Translations under genes and position numbers: made by a program
Shown: one piece after another, positions 51,588-60,841 of the stretch
How positions within the stretch are numbered: position 1 is the stretch's first letter
How the letters are laid out: every line of letters begins with the position of its first letter
The notes under the pieces: generated by a model
What the model was told of the DNA's origin: nothing
What the model saw: only the letters and a program-made list of their open reading frames with translations
The model's database searches: none
NCBI GenBank assembly: GCA_963805915.1
Contig: CAWDWD010000011.1
Span: 310,001-374,000, forward strand
DNA length: 64,000 nucleotides
Source of the DNA: JAEULH01 sp963805915
GTDB taxonomy: Bacteria; Pseudomonadota; Alphaproteobacteria; Rhodospirillales; Defluviicoccaceae
Direction of reading: 5' to 3'

Positions 51588-52103
51588 TCAGGCGTCGGCG
51601 CGGACCATCTCGGCAGAAACCGGCACCGGATTGCGCAGGGTCTGGTAGACGACGCAATAGCGCTCGGTCAGCTTGAGCAGGGTGGCCAACTGGTCCGCCT
51701 CGGCGTCGGTATCCAGCGCAAAGCGAAGGCGAATGTCGCGAAAGCCCACCGGCGCGTTCTTCTCGACGCCAAGGGTTCCGCGAAAATCGAGATCGCCCTC
51801 GGCGGTCACGCTGCCGTCGCGAATATCGATATCGAGCGCGACCGCGACGGCGCGCAAGGTAACCCCGGCGCATGCGACCAAAGCTTCGAGCAGCATGTCC
51901 CCCGAGCAGGCCTGCAGCCCCGTACCGCCACTGGCGGGATGAAGTCCGGCCTCGACCAGCGCGCGACCGGTCTCGACCTTGCACGCGATGCCTTCGGCGC
52001 CGATCCGCCCTTCCGCCTTCAGCGTGACCACCGCCGAAGCCGGCTCGTCACGATAGCGCGCCTTCAGCGGCGCCTGCAGCGTGCGAATATGCTCCGCGTC
52101 CAT
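51588..52103 (-). CDS. OsmC/Ohr-family protein
   Basis: A 171-residue peroxidase-like protein of the OsmC family, which reduces hydroperoxides using conserved cysteines. The first Cys region is GTGLQACSGDMLLEALVACA, giving two cysteines (CS and AC) in the usual positions, with the Arg/Glu-bearing helix following. C-terminal ERYCVVYQTLRNPVPVS is family-typical (the Cys may be a third). ATG 52103, with GGGAGA upstream, is preferred to a longer frame from 52199. It converges with the small secreted gene and is divergent from the aminotransferase. Confidence 0.85.
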   Translation of the reverse strand: MDAEHIRTLQAPLKARYRDEPASAVVTLKAEGRIGAEGIACKVETGRALVEAGLHPASGGTGLQACSGDMLLEALVACAGVTLRAVAVALDIDIRDGSVTAEGDLDFRGTLGVEKNAPVGFRDIRLRFALDTDAEADQLATLLKLTERYCVVYQTLRNPVPVSAEMVRADA

Positions 52104-52290
52104 CGTCCGTCTCCCATCGCGCCCGTTGCGGCCGTTGCGGCCGAGCGTCAGCGATTCAGCCTTGCCTTGCACTATATCCCTGCCTCCAGGGGCGGCCAAA
52201 CGCCATCGGCGAAGCCTTGAACTTGTCGCCGGTAGCGGCGCAACATGCGCCGTCGGGTTTTCGCCCGCCGTCGTGAAGGAAGATCAATCG

Positions 52291-53601
52291 ATGCCTTACG
52301 CCGCCAATGACCTCGACAGCCACTGGATGCCGTTTACCGCGAACCGGGATTTCAAGATGCATCCCCGGCTGATCGTGCGCGGCGAGGGGATGTATTACTG
52401 GAGTCACTCCGGTCATCGCGTGCTCGACGGCGCCTCGGGGCTGTTCTGCTGCTCAGCCGGCCATGGCCGCAAGGAGATCGCCGAGGCGGTCTCCCGTCAG
52501 CTGAGCGAGATGGACTACGCGCCGCATTTTCAGTTTGGCCATCCGTCGTCGTTCGAACTCGCCCGGCGGCTGGGCCAACTGCTTCCCGGCGACCTCGATC
52601 ATGTTTTTTTCTGCAACTCCGGCTCGGAAGCCATTGAGACGGCGCTGAAGATCGCCATGGCCTATCACCGCGTCCGGGGCGAGGGCGGGCGGTTGCGCTT
52701 TGTCTCGCGCGAGCGGGCCTACCACGGCGTGAATATCGGCGGAACCTCGCTCAGCGGCATCCTGCGCAACCGCGAAGCCTTCGGCGCGCTTATGCCGGGA
52801 GTCGTCCACATGCGCCACACCTGGCTCGCCGAGAACCGGTTCACGCGCGGCCAGCCGGCTACCGGCGCGGACCTGGCCGAGGACCTTCAGCGCTTTGTCG
52901 ACCTCTACGGCGCGGCGAGCATCGCGGCCTGCTTCGTCGAGCCGATCGCCGGTTCAACCGGCGTCCTCGTGCCGCCGATGGATTATCTCGAACGGCTCCG
53001 CGAGATCTGCGACGCCCACGGCATTCTTCTCGTCTTCGACGAGGTCATCTGCGGCTTCGGGCGGACCGGCGCCGCGTTCGCCGCCGACAGCTTCGCGGTA
53101 ACGCCGGACATGATCACCATGGCCAAGGCCTTGACCAACGGCGCGCAGCCGATGGGCGCGGTCGCGGTCTCCGCCGGCATCTACGACACGCTGACCGCCG
53201 GCGCGGCGCCGGGGGCGGTCGAGTTGTTCCACGGCTATACCTTCTCCGGCCATCCGGCCGCCTGCGCCGCGGCGCTCGCCACCCTCGATATCTACGAGCA
53301 CGAGGATCTGTTCGCCCGGGCGGCGCGACTGTCTTCGTATTTTCTTGATCGGATGTTCGCGCTCGCCGACCTGCCGGGGGTCACCGACGTGCGCGGTTAC
53401 GGCATGCTCGCGGCGTTCGATCTGGCGCCGGCGGAGACGCCGGGCGCGCGCGGCTACGCGGCGCTAAAGCGGCTGTTCGACGCGGGTCTCTTGATCAAAT
53501 GGACCGGCGATACCGGGATTGTGGCGCCGCCGCTGGTTGCCGAGGAAAGCCATATCGACGAGATGACCGGCCGCCTCGGTGAGGTCATCGCCGCGGTGTG
53601 A
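52291..53601 (+). CDS. Class III aminotransferase, omega-amino acid:pyruvate type
   Basis: A 436-residue PLP enzyme resembling beta-alanine:pyruvate transaminase, which moves the amino group from beta-alanine or similar amines to pyruvate. The start is DSHWMPFTANRDFKMHPRLI (SHWMPFTANRxFK hallmark), then DHVFFCNSGSEAIETALKIA, RAYHGVNIGGTSLSGI, and the metal-independent phosphate-cup FDEVICGFGRTGAAFAADSF. The PLP Lys is in MITMAKALTNGAQPMGAVAV near residue 285. The end, VAPPLVAEESHIDEMTGRLG, is conserved. ATG 52291 with GAAGGAAG upstream. Reading starts 187 bp from the OsmC gene. Confidence 0.92.
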   Translation: MPYAANDLDSHWMPFTANRDFKMHPRLIVRGEGMYYWSHSGHRVLDGASGLFCCSAGHGRKEIAEAVSRQLSEMDYAPHFQFGHPSSFELARRLGQLLPGDLDHVFFCNSGSEAIETALKIAMAYHRVRGEGGRLRFVSRERAYHGVNIGGTSLSGILRNREAFGALMPGVVHMRHTWLAENRFTRGQPATGADLAEDLQRFVDLYGAASIAACFVEPIAGSTGVLVPPMDYLERLREICDAHGILLVFDEVICGFGRTGAAFAADSFAVTPDMITMAKALTNGAQPMGAVAVSAGIYDTLTAGAAPGAVELFHGYTFSGHPAACAAALATLDIYEHEDLFARAARLSSYFLDRMFALADLPGVTDVRGYGMLAAFDLAPAETPGARGYAALKRLFDAGLLIKWTGDTGIVAPPLVAEESHIDEMTGRLGEVIAAV

Positions 53602-53645
53602 GCCCGCCCCGCCGCCACTTTGGCGGCAGCGGTGGCTCACGGGGA

Positions 53646-54677
53646 TCAGCCGGCCGCCCGCTCGCCGCCGCCCGCGGTCCGGATAACGCCGCGGTAATAG
53701 ATGTGGCGGCCGATCTGGGTCACCCGCGCCATCGCCTTGGCCCATCCCGGCGAGACGTAATCGGCGTGGTACCACAAGGCGCCGTCGGTCGGGTCGGGAA
53801 GGTCAAGGTACAGCATCGTGTAGGCGATGTGCTCGGCCTCGAGCCAAGCCTTCTGGTTGCCCGGGATCTTGCTTTTGCCGTCGCAGACCCAGGAGAACTG
53901 GCAGCGGTGAAGGCCGCGCTCCCGGCCCTGGTGAACGACGCCGCAGATCGTGTCCGGAAAGCCCTTGTGGCCAACCCGGTTCAACGTGACCGCAGCGACC
54001 GCGAACCGGCCCAGCGTCGGTTCCGAACGCGCCTCCCAGTAGATGTTCAGCGCAAGGCAGTTCAGCTCCTCGCCGACATCCTTGCCGATGCGGCGCGTCC
54101 ACTGGCTTGCGGCGCGGGGCGCGCGCGCTTGCATCTTGCTGCGGTCTGGCGCGGTCACCGCCAGCGCCGTGCGCAGAGCGGCCGTGGCGGTCATTTCGTC
54201 CTCGGAGGCGAATTTTGCCGCCACCCCGTCCATCGGGCTCTCGGCCACCGCGACTGCTACGTCGGCCACGATTTCCGGTGGCGGCGCGAACGCCTGCTCC
54301 GTCGGCCGGAGGGGGGCCGCGCCTTCGCTTCCTTCGTTCGCATCGACAGCCGCGGGTACGGCCGCGAGCACTTCGTCTTCGGCCAGGTCTTCGGCCGGCG
54401 CGAAGGGCTCGCCATTGTCGCCGGCGGCAATTTTGGTGGCAACTTCGGAGGCGATAGCACCCGTTGCCGGCGCGGCCGCCTCAACAACGGCCGCCTCAAC
54501 GGCAGCCGCTTCAACGACGGCGCCGCCCGCTTCGCCGGCGATCGGCGCTACAATCGGCTGCGCCTGCGCGGCGGCAAGCACCTCCGTTCGCGAGTGCTCG
54601 TGCACATCGATTGCGCTGACGGCAATGGACGCCGCCACCATCGCTGCGGATAACCATAAATATATATCGCGATTCAC
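53646..54677 (-). CDS. SleB-type cell wall hydrolase, membrane anchored
   Basis: A 343-residue protein with an N-terminal membrane segment (IYLWLSAAMVAASIAVSAID), a long Ala/Glu-rich low-complexity linker (residues 40-180), and the SleB/CwlJ hydrolase domain from about residue 205: NCLALNIYWEARSEPTLGRF (catalytic Glu in the EARSE motif), AVAAVTLNRVGHKGFPDTIC, HQGRERGLHRCQFSWVCDGK, and later ALWYHADYVSPGWAKAM. It cuts peptidoglycan glycan strands. In Alphaproteobacteria these are involved in cell-wall turnover. The aminotransferase gene ends convergently 44 bp away. Confidence 0.85.
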   Translation of the reverse strand: MNRDIYLWLSAAMVAASIAVSAIDVHEHSRTEVLAAAQAQPIVAPIAGEAGGAVVEAAAVEAAVVEAAAPATGAIASEVATKIAAGDNGEPFAPAEDLAEDEVLAAVPAAVDANEGSEGAAPLRPTEQAFAPPPEIVADVAVAVAESPMDGVAAKFASEDEMTATAALRTALAVTAPDRSKMQARAPRAASQWTRRIGKDVGEELNCLALNIYWEARSEPTLGRFAVAAVTLNRVGHKGFPDTICGVVHQGRERGLHRCQFSWVCDGKSKIPGNQKAWLEAEHIAYTMLYLDLPDPTDGALWYHADYVSPGWAKAMARVTQIGRHIYYRGVIRTAGGGERAAG

Positions 54678-55013
54678 GACCGTCTCCTAAGTACTAACGG
54701 ACGAGAACTCCGCGTATTCCCTCTTTCAGCAATATCAATTATTAAATGCATGCGATGACCCAGTAATGTCTCGTTAATAAAATGCAACCTTCGGTTAAAA
54801 GTCAACACAATATCTTCATAGACCTCAATGGGTCCTGGACAAACCCATATTAATCAACGACGTGGCCCATCTCTCTTCGCGTATGACCACAACCCGGCGA
54901 CCAAACGGGATCGGCCGGAATGGCGAAGAAGCGACAGGCGACGCCGCCCTCGCGCGGGTGGTGGAGCTTCGCTAAACTTCGGGCAGCCGACGTAGCGTGA
55001 GGGATACCCAAGG
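54678..55013. other. Gap between SleB and DgcN genes
   Basis: An AT-rich 336-bp region with TTAA-containing stretches (GTTAATAAAATGC near 54774, GGTTAAAAG near 54793). None shows TTAA-N7-TTAA spacing. The first 150 bp probably hold the sleB promoter. No gene or clear hairpin was recognised. Confidence 0.4.
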
Positions 55014-56012
55014 ATGCTGGAGCGGCCGTACCTGCTATTCGTTGGCGATGCCAGGGACCTGCTGGCGGCCAAGTCGGCCGTGGGAGTCCTTCAATGGCGG
55101 CCGGATTTGTGTCTCGCTCAGGTCCGTTTCGAAGGCTGCCGCGCCGCGCTGGATGTGCCGGTGATGAGCGTTGAGGAGGGTGCCGCGGCGGGGGCGAAAA
55201 CCCTGATTATCGGCGTCGCCAACGCCGGCGGCGCGATCCCCGAGCACTGGCGCGAGACGTTCGCTCGCGCCGTGCGCGCCGGTCTTGATCTCGCCAACGG
55301 GCTGCACGATCGGCTGAGCGATATCCCCGATCTTCGCGCGCTCGCCGCCGAACACGGCCGCCGGCTGATCGACGTGCGTCACCCGACACGGACCTTCGGC
55401 GTCGGCACCGGCGCGCCGCGCTCCGGCAAGCGCCTTCTGACAGTCGGTACCGATTGCTCGGTCGGCAAGATGTATACGACCCTGGCGTTGGAGCGTGAAA
55501 TGCGCGCCCGCGGGCTGGCCGCCGACTTTCGCGCCACCGGCCAGACCGGGATCTTTATCGCCGGCGCCGGCGTCGCGGTCGACGCCGTCGTCGCCGACTT
55601 CATCTCGGGCGCCGCCGAGTGGCTGACACCGGGCGCGGCGGACGACCACTGGGACCTGGTCGAGGGGCAGGGCTCGTTGTTTCATCCCTCGTTCGCCGGT
55701 GTCAGCCTTGGCCTGCTCCACGGCGCGCAGGCCGACGTGTTGGTGATGTGCCATGAGCCTGCGCGCGCGCACATGCGCGGGCTGCCCGGTCGGGCCTTGC
55801 CCGACTTGCGGACCTGCATCGAGGCCAATGAAACCGCGGCGCGCTTGACCAATGAGCGAGCGAGGTGCATCGGCGTCGCGGTCAACACCAGCGGCCTTCC
55901 GCGCGGCGAGGCGGAACCCTATCTCGCCCGTCTCGCCGACGAGCTTGGTCTGCCGTGCGTCGATCCGCTGGTGACCGGCGTCGCGCCGCTCGTCGAGCGG
56001 ATCGCGCGGTGA
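55014..56012 (+). CDS. dgcN: DUF1611 protein, DgcN-like D-glutamate N-acetyltransferase
   Basis: A 332-residue DUF1611 protein. Some members, DgcN, act with the enolase-superfamily enzyme DgcA in D-glutamate catabolism by acetylating D-glutamate. The N-terminal part is a Rossmann-like domain (YLLFVGDARDLLAAKSAVGV). A P-loop-like motif lies in LLTVGTDCSVGKMYTTLALE near residues 142-160, followed by FRATGQTGIFIAGAGVAVDA, and HWDLVEGQGSLFHPSFAGVS. The end is GLPCVDPLVTGVAPLVERI. The next gene, dgcA-like, overlaps by 4 bp (GTGA), which strengthens the assignment. The activity is known in few members, so the role is inferred. Confidence 0.8.
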   Translation: MLERPYLLFVGDARDLLAAKSAVGVLQWRPDLCLAQVRFEGCRAALDVPVMSVEEGAAAGAKTLIIGVANAGGAIPEHWRETFARAVRAGLDLANGLHDRLSDIPDLRALAAEHGRRLIDVRHPTRTFGVGTGAPRSGKRLLTVGTDCSVGKMYTTLALEREMRARGLAADFRATGQTGIFIAGAGVAVDAVVADFISGAAEWLTPGAADDHWDLVEGQGSLFHPSFAGVSLGLLHGAQADVLVMCHEPARAHMRGLPGRALPDLRTCIEANETAARLTNERARCIGVAVNTSGLPRGEAEPYLARLADELGLPCVDPLVTGVAPLVERIAR

Positions 56013-57019
56013 AGCGGACGCTGCGGGTTGGTGCCGAACGGTGGCCCTTGCGCCGGCCGTTTACGATCGCCCGCGGGCGGAAGATCGCGGCCGAGGTGGT
56101 CGTTGCCGAGATCGGCGAGGACGGGCTGACCGGCCGTGGCGAGTGCGTGCCATACGCGCGGTATGGCGAGAGCGTGGCCGATGTCATCACCGCGATCGAA
56201 GCTTTCGCCGGGGCCATCGCCGGTGGAATGGGACGTCGCGAACTCGCGGCCGCGCTGCCGGCGGGCGCCGCGCGCAACGCGCTGGATTGCGCGCTTTGGG
56301 ATCTGGCGGCGAAACGCGCCGGGCGTCGCGCCTGGGAGCTCGAGGGGCTGCCCGCGCCGGCGCCGGCGTTGACGGCCGAGACCATCTCGCTCGATACGGC
56401 GGACGCCATGGCCGCCGCCGCAACGGCGATGGCGCCGAGCGGGCCGGCGAGCGAACCAACGGCGCGCCCGCTGCTCAAGGTCAAGGTCGGTGGCGAGGCG
56501 GTTCTCGAACGGCTCGAAGCGGTCCGCGCGGCGGCGCCGACGGCGCGCCTGATCATCGACGCCAACGAAGGCTGGACCTTCGCCATGCTCGAACGACTGG
56601 TGGAGCCGCTGCGCGGCCTCGGGGTCGAGATGATCGAGCAGCCGCTGCCCGCGAAAAACGACGCCGCGCTCGCCCGTTTTCCATCACCGGTCACATTGTG
56701 CGCCGACGAGTCGTGCCATGGTATCGGCGATCTGGACCGGCTCGCCGGCCGCTACGCCATGGTCAACATCAAGCTCGACAAGACCGGTGGCCTCAGCGAG
56801 GCGCTGCGCTTGAGTTCCGCCGCCCGCGAGCGGGGCTTCGCGGTGATGGTCGGTTGCATGGTGGCGACCTCGTTGGCGATGGCGCCCGCCATGCTGCTTA
56901 CGGGGACGGCGGCGGTCGTCGATCTGGACGGGCCGCTATGGCTGGTCCGCGACCGCACGCCGCCGCTGCGCTTCGCCGGCGGCCGAATCCACCCGCCGGC
57001 AGCGGAGCTCTGGGGCTGA
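56009..57019 (+). CDS. dgcA: Enolase-superfamily N-acetyl-D-glutamate racemase, DgcA-like
   Basis: A 336-residue mandelate-racemase-type enzyme. Family elements: N-terminal capping WPLRRPFTIARGRKIAAEVV, the KxK base motif in PLLKVKVGG, metal ligands in RLIIDANEGWTF, EMIEQPLP and LCADESCHG, and the second base in VNIKLDKTGG. These fit dipeptide epimerases and DgcA, which interconverts N-acetyl-D- and L-glutamate. The start is a GTG at 56009 overlapping the previous stop. A methyltransferase gene on the other strand ends 27 bp later. Without assays a dipeptide epimerase role is also possible. Confidence 0.85.
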   Translation: MKRTLRVGAERWPLRRPFTIARGRKIAAEVVVAEIGEDGLTGRGECVPYARYGESVADVITAIEAFAGAIAGGMGRRELAAALPAGAARNALDCALWDLAAKRAGRRAWELEGLPAPAPALTAETISLDTADAMAAAATAMAPSGPASEPTARPLLKVKVGGEAVLERLEAVRAAAPTARLIIDANEGWTFAMLERLVEPLRGLGVEMIEQPLPAKNDAALARFPSPVTLCADESCHGIGDLDRLAGRYAMVNIKLDKTGGLSEALRLSSAARERGFAVMVGCMVATSLAMAPAMLLTGTAAVVDLDGPLWLVRDRTPPLRFAGGRIHPPAAELWG

Positions 57020-57046
57020 TCGCCTCTAGGTCCCGCGGGTCCCGCG

Positions 57047-57727
57047 TCAGCTTCGCCGCAAGACGCTGACCCGCATCGGCTGGTCGAACGCCCAACCCCT
57101 ATCGGTCTTGGCGCCGAGGAGTTCAAAGCTCGCTCTCAGTTGCTCTTCGAGTTCGTCGAACCGGTCACGGATATGCGGATTGATCGACGTGAGACGATCG
57201 TGGAAGGCCTGAAAATCGGCGAGCCGCACGGTGTCGAGGTGGGTGAGTTGGCGCTCGATGAGCAGGCCGACCTCCGGGGCGAAGCGAAGGGCGTCGAGCG
57301 CCCGCTGCCGGACCGCGGTCTCGTCGTGCGCCGGCTTCATCAGCTCGAAGTAGGGACCCTCGGCCAGCGGCTCGGAGACGTAGAGAATCCCCCCGGAACG
57401 CAGGACCCGCGCGGCTTCGCGCAGGGCCTTCATCAGGCCGTCGCCATCGATATGATGCAAGCTGTTGAAGTAAATAACGATATCGGCCGAACGGCTGGTC
57501 ACCGGCAAATCTTCCGCCAGTCCCTGGATGTAATGCTCGTCACTCACCGGCGTGGCCGCCCGCGCCATGGCCATCTGCTTCGGGCTGACTTCCACGCCGG
57601 TCACATGGGCGCCGCGCTTGGCGAGGCGGCGCACGAGCCAGCCATCGCCGCAGCCGACGTCGATGACCGTCGCGTTGTCGAGGTTCAGGATTTCCACCAG
57701 AAGTTCGGTGCCGTTTCGCCTATCCAT
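57047..57727 (-). CDS. Class I SAM-dependent methyltransferase
   Basis: A 226-residue soluble methyltransferase. Motif I is ATVIDVGCGDGWLVRRLAKR near residue 17-36 (VDVGCGDG). Motif II is the acidic end of beta2 in VTGVEVSPKQMAMA. Motif IV reads ADIVIYFNSLHHID, typical of the Methyltransf_11 group with the NSLHH triad. The helices after it (LREAARVLRSGGILYVSEPL) are standard. Substrate unknown. It ends convergently near dgcA and sits 145 bp from the broken O-methyltransferase gene. The N-terminal MDRRNGTELLVEILNLDNAT may bind substrate. Confidence 0.88.
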   Translation of the reverse strand: MDRRNGTELLVEILNLDNATVIDVGCGDGWLVRRLAKRGAHVTGVEVSPKQMAMARAATPVSDEHYIQGLAEDLPVTSRSADIVIYFNSLHHIDGDGLMKALREAARVLRSGGILYVSEPLAEGPYFELMKPAHDETAVRQRALDALRFAPEVGLLIERQLTHLDTVRLADFQAFHDRLTSINPHIRDRFDELEEQLRASFELLGAKTDRGWAFDQPMRVSVLRRS

Positions 57728-57871
57728 GTCACGCCCTGTAATTTGTTGTCGGCCCCTGTGCCGCCGCCTTTGATAGGCCCGCGGTAGCTGCTTTTACTGG
57801 ATATGGCTCATGAGGGAAACATTTGAAGGGATTACCAAGGGGGCCCACGCCTTGGGCGCGGATTTTAAGCT

Positions 57872-58725
57872 TCAGGACACCATGACCATCCCAAGTTCGT
57901 TCCCGATCTCGACAGCGCGCTCGACCCGAGGATGCGCCGCCACTTCGCGCCAGCCCTCGTAGCAGCGAGGATCCACGCGCGGGTCGAGCGGCTGATTCCA
58001 GCGAATGTCGTCGAAAATGACAACGCCGCCCGGTGCCAGCGCTTCGACGACGGCCTGAAAGTCGCGAACGTAAGCGTCGCCGGAGTGGCCGCCGTCATGA
58101 AAGATGAAGTCGACGGGCGCCATACGCGCCGCGGCGGGCGCAAGAGCCTCCTCGATTCTGCTTTGTGACATTCGATCCGCTCGCCGAATAAATCGCCAAG
58201 CAAGATGCATGTGCTCGGGCGCATGAACCGAACCGCCGCCGCAAGCACGCGCGCTTTCGTCATGTTGCTGGATGAGACCGCGAAATGCCACGCGACATCG
58301 GCGGCACGGTTCGGGAACTCCTCGCTGTTGCCAAGGGTGCTGTCGGAGATGACGGCGCATTGGCGCACCACAAGTTCGGGCAAAGGCGGCAGGCCCTGCT
58401 TGATGACCTCGGCCAGCCTGAGAAAGCGTTGCGCGGGAACGCTGTTGTCGTTAGTGCCCGCCTTGAGCTCGACGATGCCGAGCCGCATTGGAATAAAGCT
58501 CTCGCGGACGAGCCTGAGGGTTCTGTAAGTGTCGTTCAGAGGGTGCTCGCGGGCAATGTCCCGGAGAAGGCCGGCGGCATACATTTCGATGCCCCCGCTA
58601 TCCTCCCATATAGAGCGAAGCTTGCGGGCAAGGTCTTTCCCGCGCTTTTTGCCGCTCGTGAAAAGATGACCAACCATTCGGAAGCTCCCTCGCATGGAGT
58701 AAATATCATCAAACGCCTCGCTCAA
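57872..58725 (-). pseudogene. CmcI/Methyltransf_24-like O-methyltransferase, one frameshift
   Basis: Restored length about 284 residues. The first frame has a leader (MSEAFDDIYSMRGSFRMVGH) followed by VRESFIPMRLGIVELKAGTN, LRLAEVIKQGLPPLPELVVR and TCILLGDLFGERI. The frame changes at about 58175 (one base missing), and the second frame resumes with SQSRIEEALAPAAARMAPVD, FIFHDGGHSGDAYVRDFQAV and LAPGGVVIFDDIRWNQPLDP, with the HDGGHS and DDIRW metal/SAM residues typical of O-methyltransferases. The stop is 57872. Likely methylates a sugar or polyketide, but no pathway is visible nearby. Confidence 0.7.
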
Positions 58726-58763
58726 GAGTATTTAACGCACCGTGCGCCGGCAAGCGCGCTCCC

Positions 58764-59333
58764 ATGAGCGCGGCTCGCGTGGTGAAGGACGAGCTCGCGC
58801 CCGATGCCGTTGTGGTCCTCGGCGCGCCGCCGTTGGCGCCGGGAGTGCCGGGGCCGGTGCTGGAGCGGCGGGTTCGCCACGGGATCGCCGTGCTGCGCGG
58901 CCGGGGGGCGACGTTTCTCGTGCTGTCGGGCGGGACGGTCGGGGCGCCACCGGCGGAGGCCGAGATCATGCGCGCCATGGTGCTCGACCACGGGATCGCC
59001 GCGGACCGGATCGTGATCGAGGACCGTTCGCGCAACACCTTCGAGAACGCACTTTATACCGGCCTGATCATGCGCCGGCGCGGCTGGCGGCGGATGATCG
59101 TCGTGACCGACGCGTTTCACATGCCGCGGACGCTCTTCGTCTACCGCCGGCTCGGCCTGCGCGTCAGCGGCGATCGGGTCCGCGAGCGGGCGTCCGCGTC
59201 TTTGCTCACGCGTGTTCGGCTCTACCTCCGCGAGAGCGTAGCTTTTATCCGCTGCATCGTCCTCTTTGCGATCGGTCGGCATAAAGCGCTTGTTGCCGAA
59301 GTCTGGGGAACCAGGAAAAAGCGGCATGATTGA
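58764..59333 (+). CDS. YdcF/SanA-like DUF218 protein
   Basis: A 189-residue DUF218 protein. The core begins AVVVLGAPPLAPGVPGPVLE and runs through FLVLSGGTVGAPPAEAEIMR (SGG motif), IVIEDRSRNTFENALYTGLI (conserved E..S.NT..N) and VVTDAFHMPRTLFVYRRLGL (DxxHMxR). YdcF-type proteins bind nucleotides or are involved in envelope integrity and vancomycin sensitivity in E. coli. No membrane segment precedes the domain; a hydrophobic segment lies near the end (VAFIRCIVLFAIGR). ATG 58764. It overlaps the CoA-transferase start by 8 bp. Confidence 0.85.
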   Translation: MSAARVVKDELAPDAVVVLGAPPLAPGVPGPVLERRVRHGIAVLRGRGATFLVLSGGTVGAPPAEAEIMRAMVLDHGIAADRIVIEDRSRNTFENALYTGLIMRRRGWRRMIVVTDAFHMPRTLFVYRRLGLRVSGDRVRERASASLLTRVRLYLRESVAFIRCIVLFAIGRHKALVAEVWGTRKKRHD

Positions 59334-60533
59334 CACCCCGCTGCCTTTGCGCGGCATTCGCGTCCTCGACGTCGCGACGTTCATCGCTGCGCCCATGTGC
59401 GCAACCCTGTTCGGCGAGTTCGGCGCCGAGGTGATTAAGGTCGAGCACCCGCGCGGCGGCGATCCGTTCCGCTGTTTCGGCACACCGACAGAGCGCGCGG
59501 ATTCGACGCTCGCGTGGCTGTCGGAAGCGCGCAACAAGAAGTCGATCACCCTCGATCTGAGCCGTGCGAAGGCGCCGCCCTGTTCCGCCGCCTGGCGGCC
59601 GAGGCCGACGTGATCTGCGAGAACTTCCGGCCGGGGACGCTGGAGAAGTGGGGGCTCGGCTGGGAGGCGCTGAAGGCCGTCAATCCTGATCTGATCTTCG
59701 TACGTGTCAGCGCCTACGGTCAGACCGGGCCCTACCGCGACCGGCCGGGGTTCGCCCGCATCGCCCATGCCGTCGGCGGTCTGGCCGCACTCGCCGGGAT
59801 GCCGGGCGAGATTCCGGTAACGCCGGGATCGACGTCGCTCGGTGACTATCTCGCCGGGCTTTTTTCCGCGGTCGGCGCGCTGATCGCGCTTCTTTACCGC
59901 AACAGCGGGGGTGGCGGCCAAGTGATCGACGTGGGTCTGTACGAGGCCGTCTTTCGGGTCCTCGACGAGCTGGCGCCGGCCTACGCGCGGGCCGGGATCG
60001 TCCGCGAGCCAGAGGGCGCCGGCACCCGCAATGCCTGCCCGCACGGTCACTTCCCGACGCGCGACGGCAAGTGGGTGGCGATCGCCTGCACCACCGACAA
60101 GATGTTCGCCCGGCTCGCCACCGCCATGGACCGCCCCGAGCTGGCCGCGGACGAGGCCTTCGGTCGTCAGGAGCGCAGGCTCGCCGCGCGCGAGGCGGTG
60201 ATCGCGCTGGTGGGCGCGTGGACCGGCGCGCTCGATCGCGACGAGGTGATGAGGCGCTGCCTCGAAGCCGGCGTTCCCGCCGGGCCGCTCAACACCATCG
60301 CCGACATCTTCGCCGATCCGCAGTTCGCCGCGCGCGGCAATCTACAAACGCTCGACGATGAAGAGCTTGGCCCGATCGTCGTGCCGGCGGTGTTGCCCCG
60401 AATGTCGGCGACACCGGGGCGGATCGAGAGCCTCGGTCCGCCGCTCGGCAACGCCAACGACGAAATCTATCGCGGCCTGCTCGGCCTGTCCGAAGGCGAG
60501 ATCGCCCGGCTGGCCGAGGCAGGGGTGATTTAG
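59326..60533 (+). pseudogene. Family III CoA-transferase (CaiB/BaiF), one frameshift
   Basis: Restored length is about 400 residues. Such enzymes move CoA between carboxylic acids such as succinate, formate or acyl acids. The first frame has PLRGIRVLDVATFIAAPMC and EFGAEVIKVEHPRGGDPFR (conserved), then NKKSITLDLSRA. At about 59568 the frame breaks: a G appears to be missing in GCGGAA, after which EGAALFRRLAAEADVICENF continues. The remainder is normal: NPDLIFVRVSAYGQTGPYRD, PGFARIAHAVGGLAALAGMP, and a C-terminal NTIADIFADPQFAARG. The catalytic Asp sits in the GSTSLGDYLAGLF region. A Leu/Gly-rich end segment follows. Confidence 0.85.
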
Positions 60534-60547
60534 CAAGCTGCGGAAAG

Positions 60548-60590
60548 TGTGGCAGGGGCAGGAGTTGGACCCGCGACCTTCAGGTCACGG
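60548..60590 (-). other. tRNA 3'-end-like remnant, candidate attachment site
   Basis: On the minus strand this reads as the 3' part of a tRNA. A T-arm GCGGG-TCCAACT-CCTGC at 60558-60574 forms a 5-bp stem with a 7-base loop (one G-T pair). CCCTGCCA of the acceptor strand follows. An upstream ACCTGAAGGTC piece resembles an anticodon/variable region. The T54-T55-C56 motif is degenerate (TCC), and no full cloverleaf was found. Because a dead tyrosine integrase lies at 62.7-63.0 kb, this may be an old integration site. Confidence 0.3.
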
Positions 60591-60841
60591 CGGTCGGCGG
60601 ATATCGCGATAATATCAGCTATTTTTAATGTTATGGGCGCGACGACACCATTTGTGCCACCGAGGACAAGAGGCGTTCGCCCATCCTTTCGAACGCTGGC
60701 GTTCCTCCGTTCGGAAATGGCGTCCTCAATATCCGTGCAGGCCGGTCGGATTTGGACGCGGTTCGGGCTAGATGATGGGGGCACCAAACAGAATAGCCTC
60801 ACGAAATCGAGGCATGCCAAACGCATCGGGGGAAGCACACT

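Noticed and set aside
54774..54800. Second CtrA site upstream of the SleB gene
   Set aside because: TTAA half-sites are 17 bases apart, not the required 7.
57140..57787. 215-codon rightward frame
   Set aside because: Shadow of the SAM methyltransferase on the other strand.
60548..60590. Intact tRNA gene
   Set aside because: Only a T-arm and acceptor-like end are seen; the T-loop is degenerate and no 5' half or D-arm was found.
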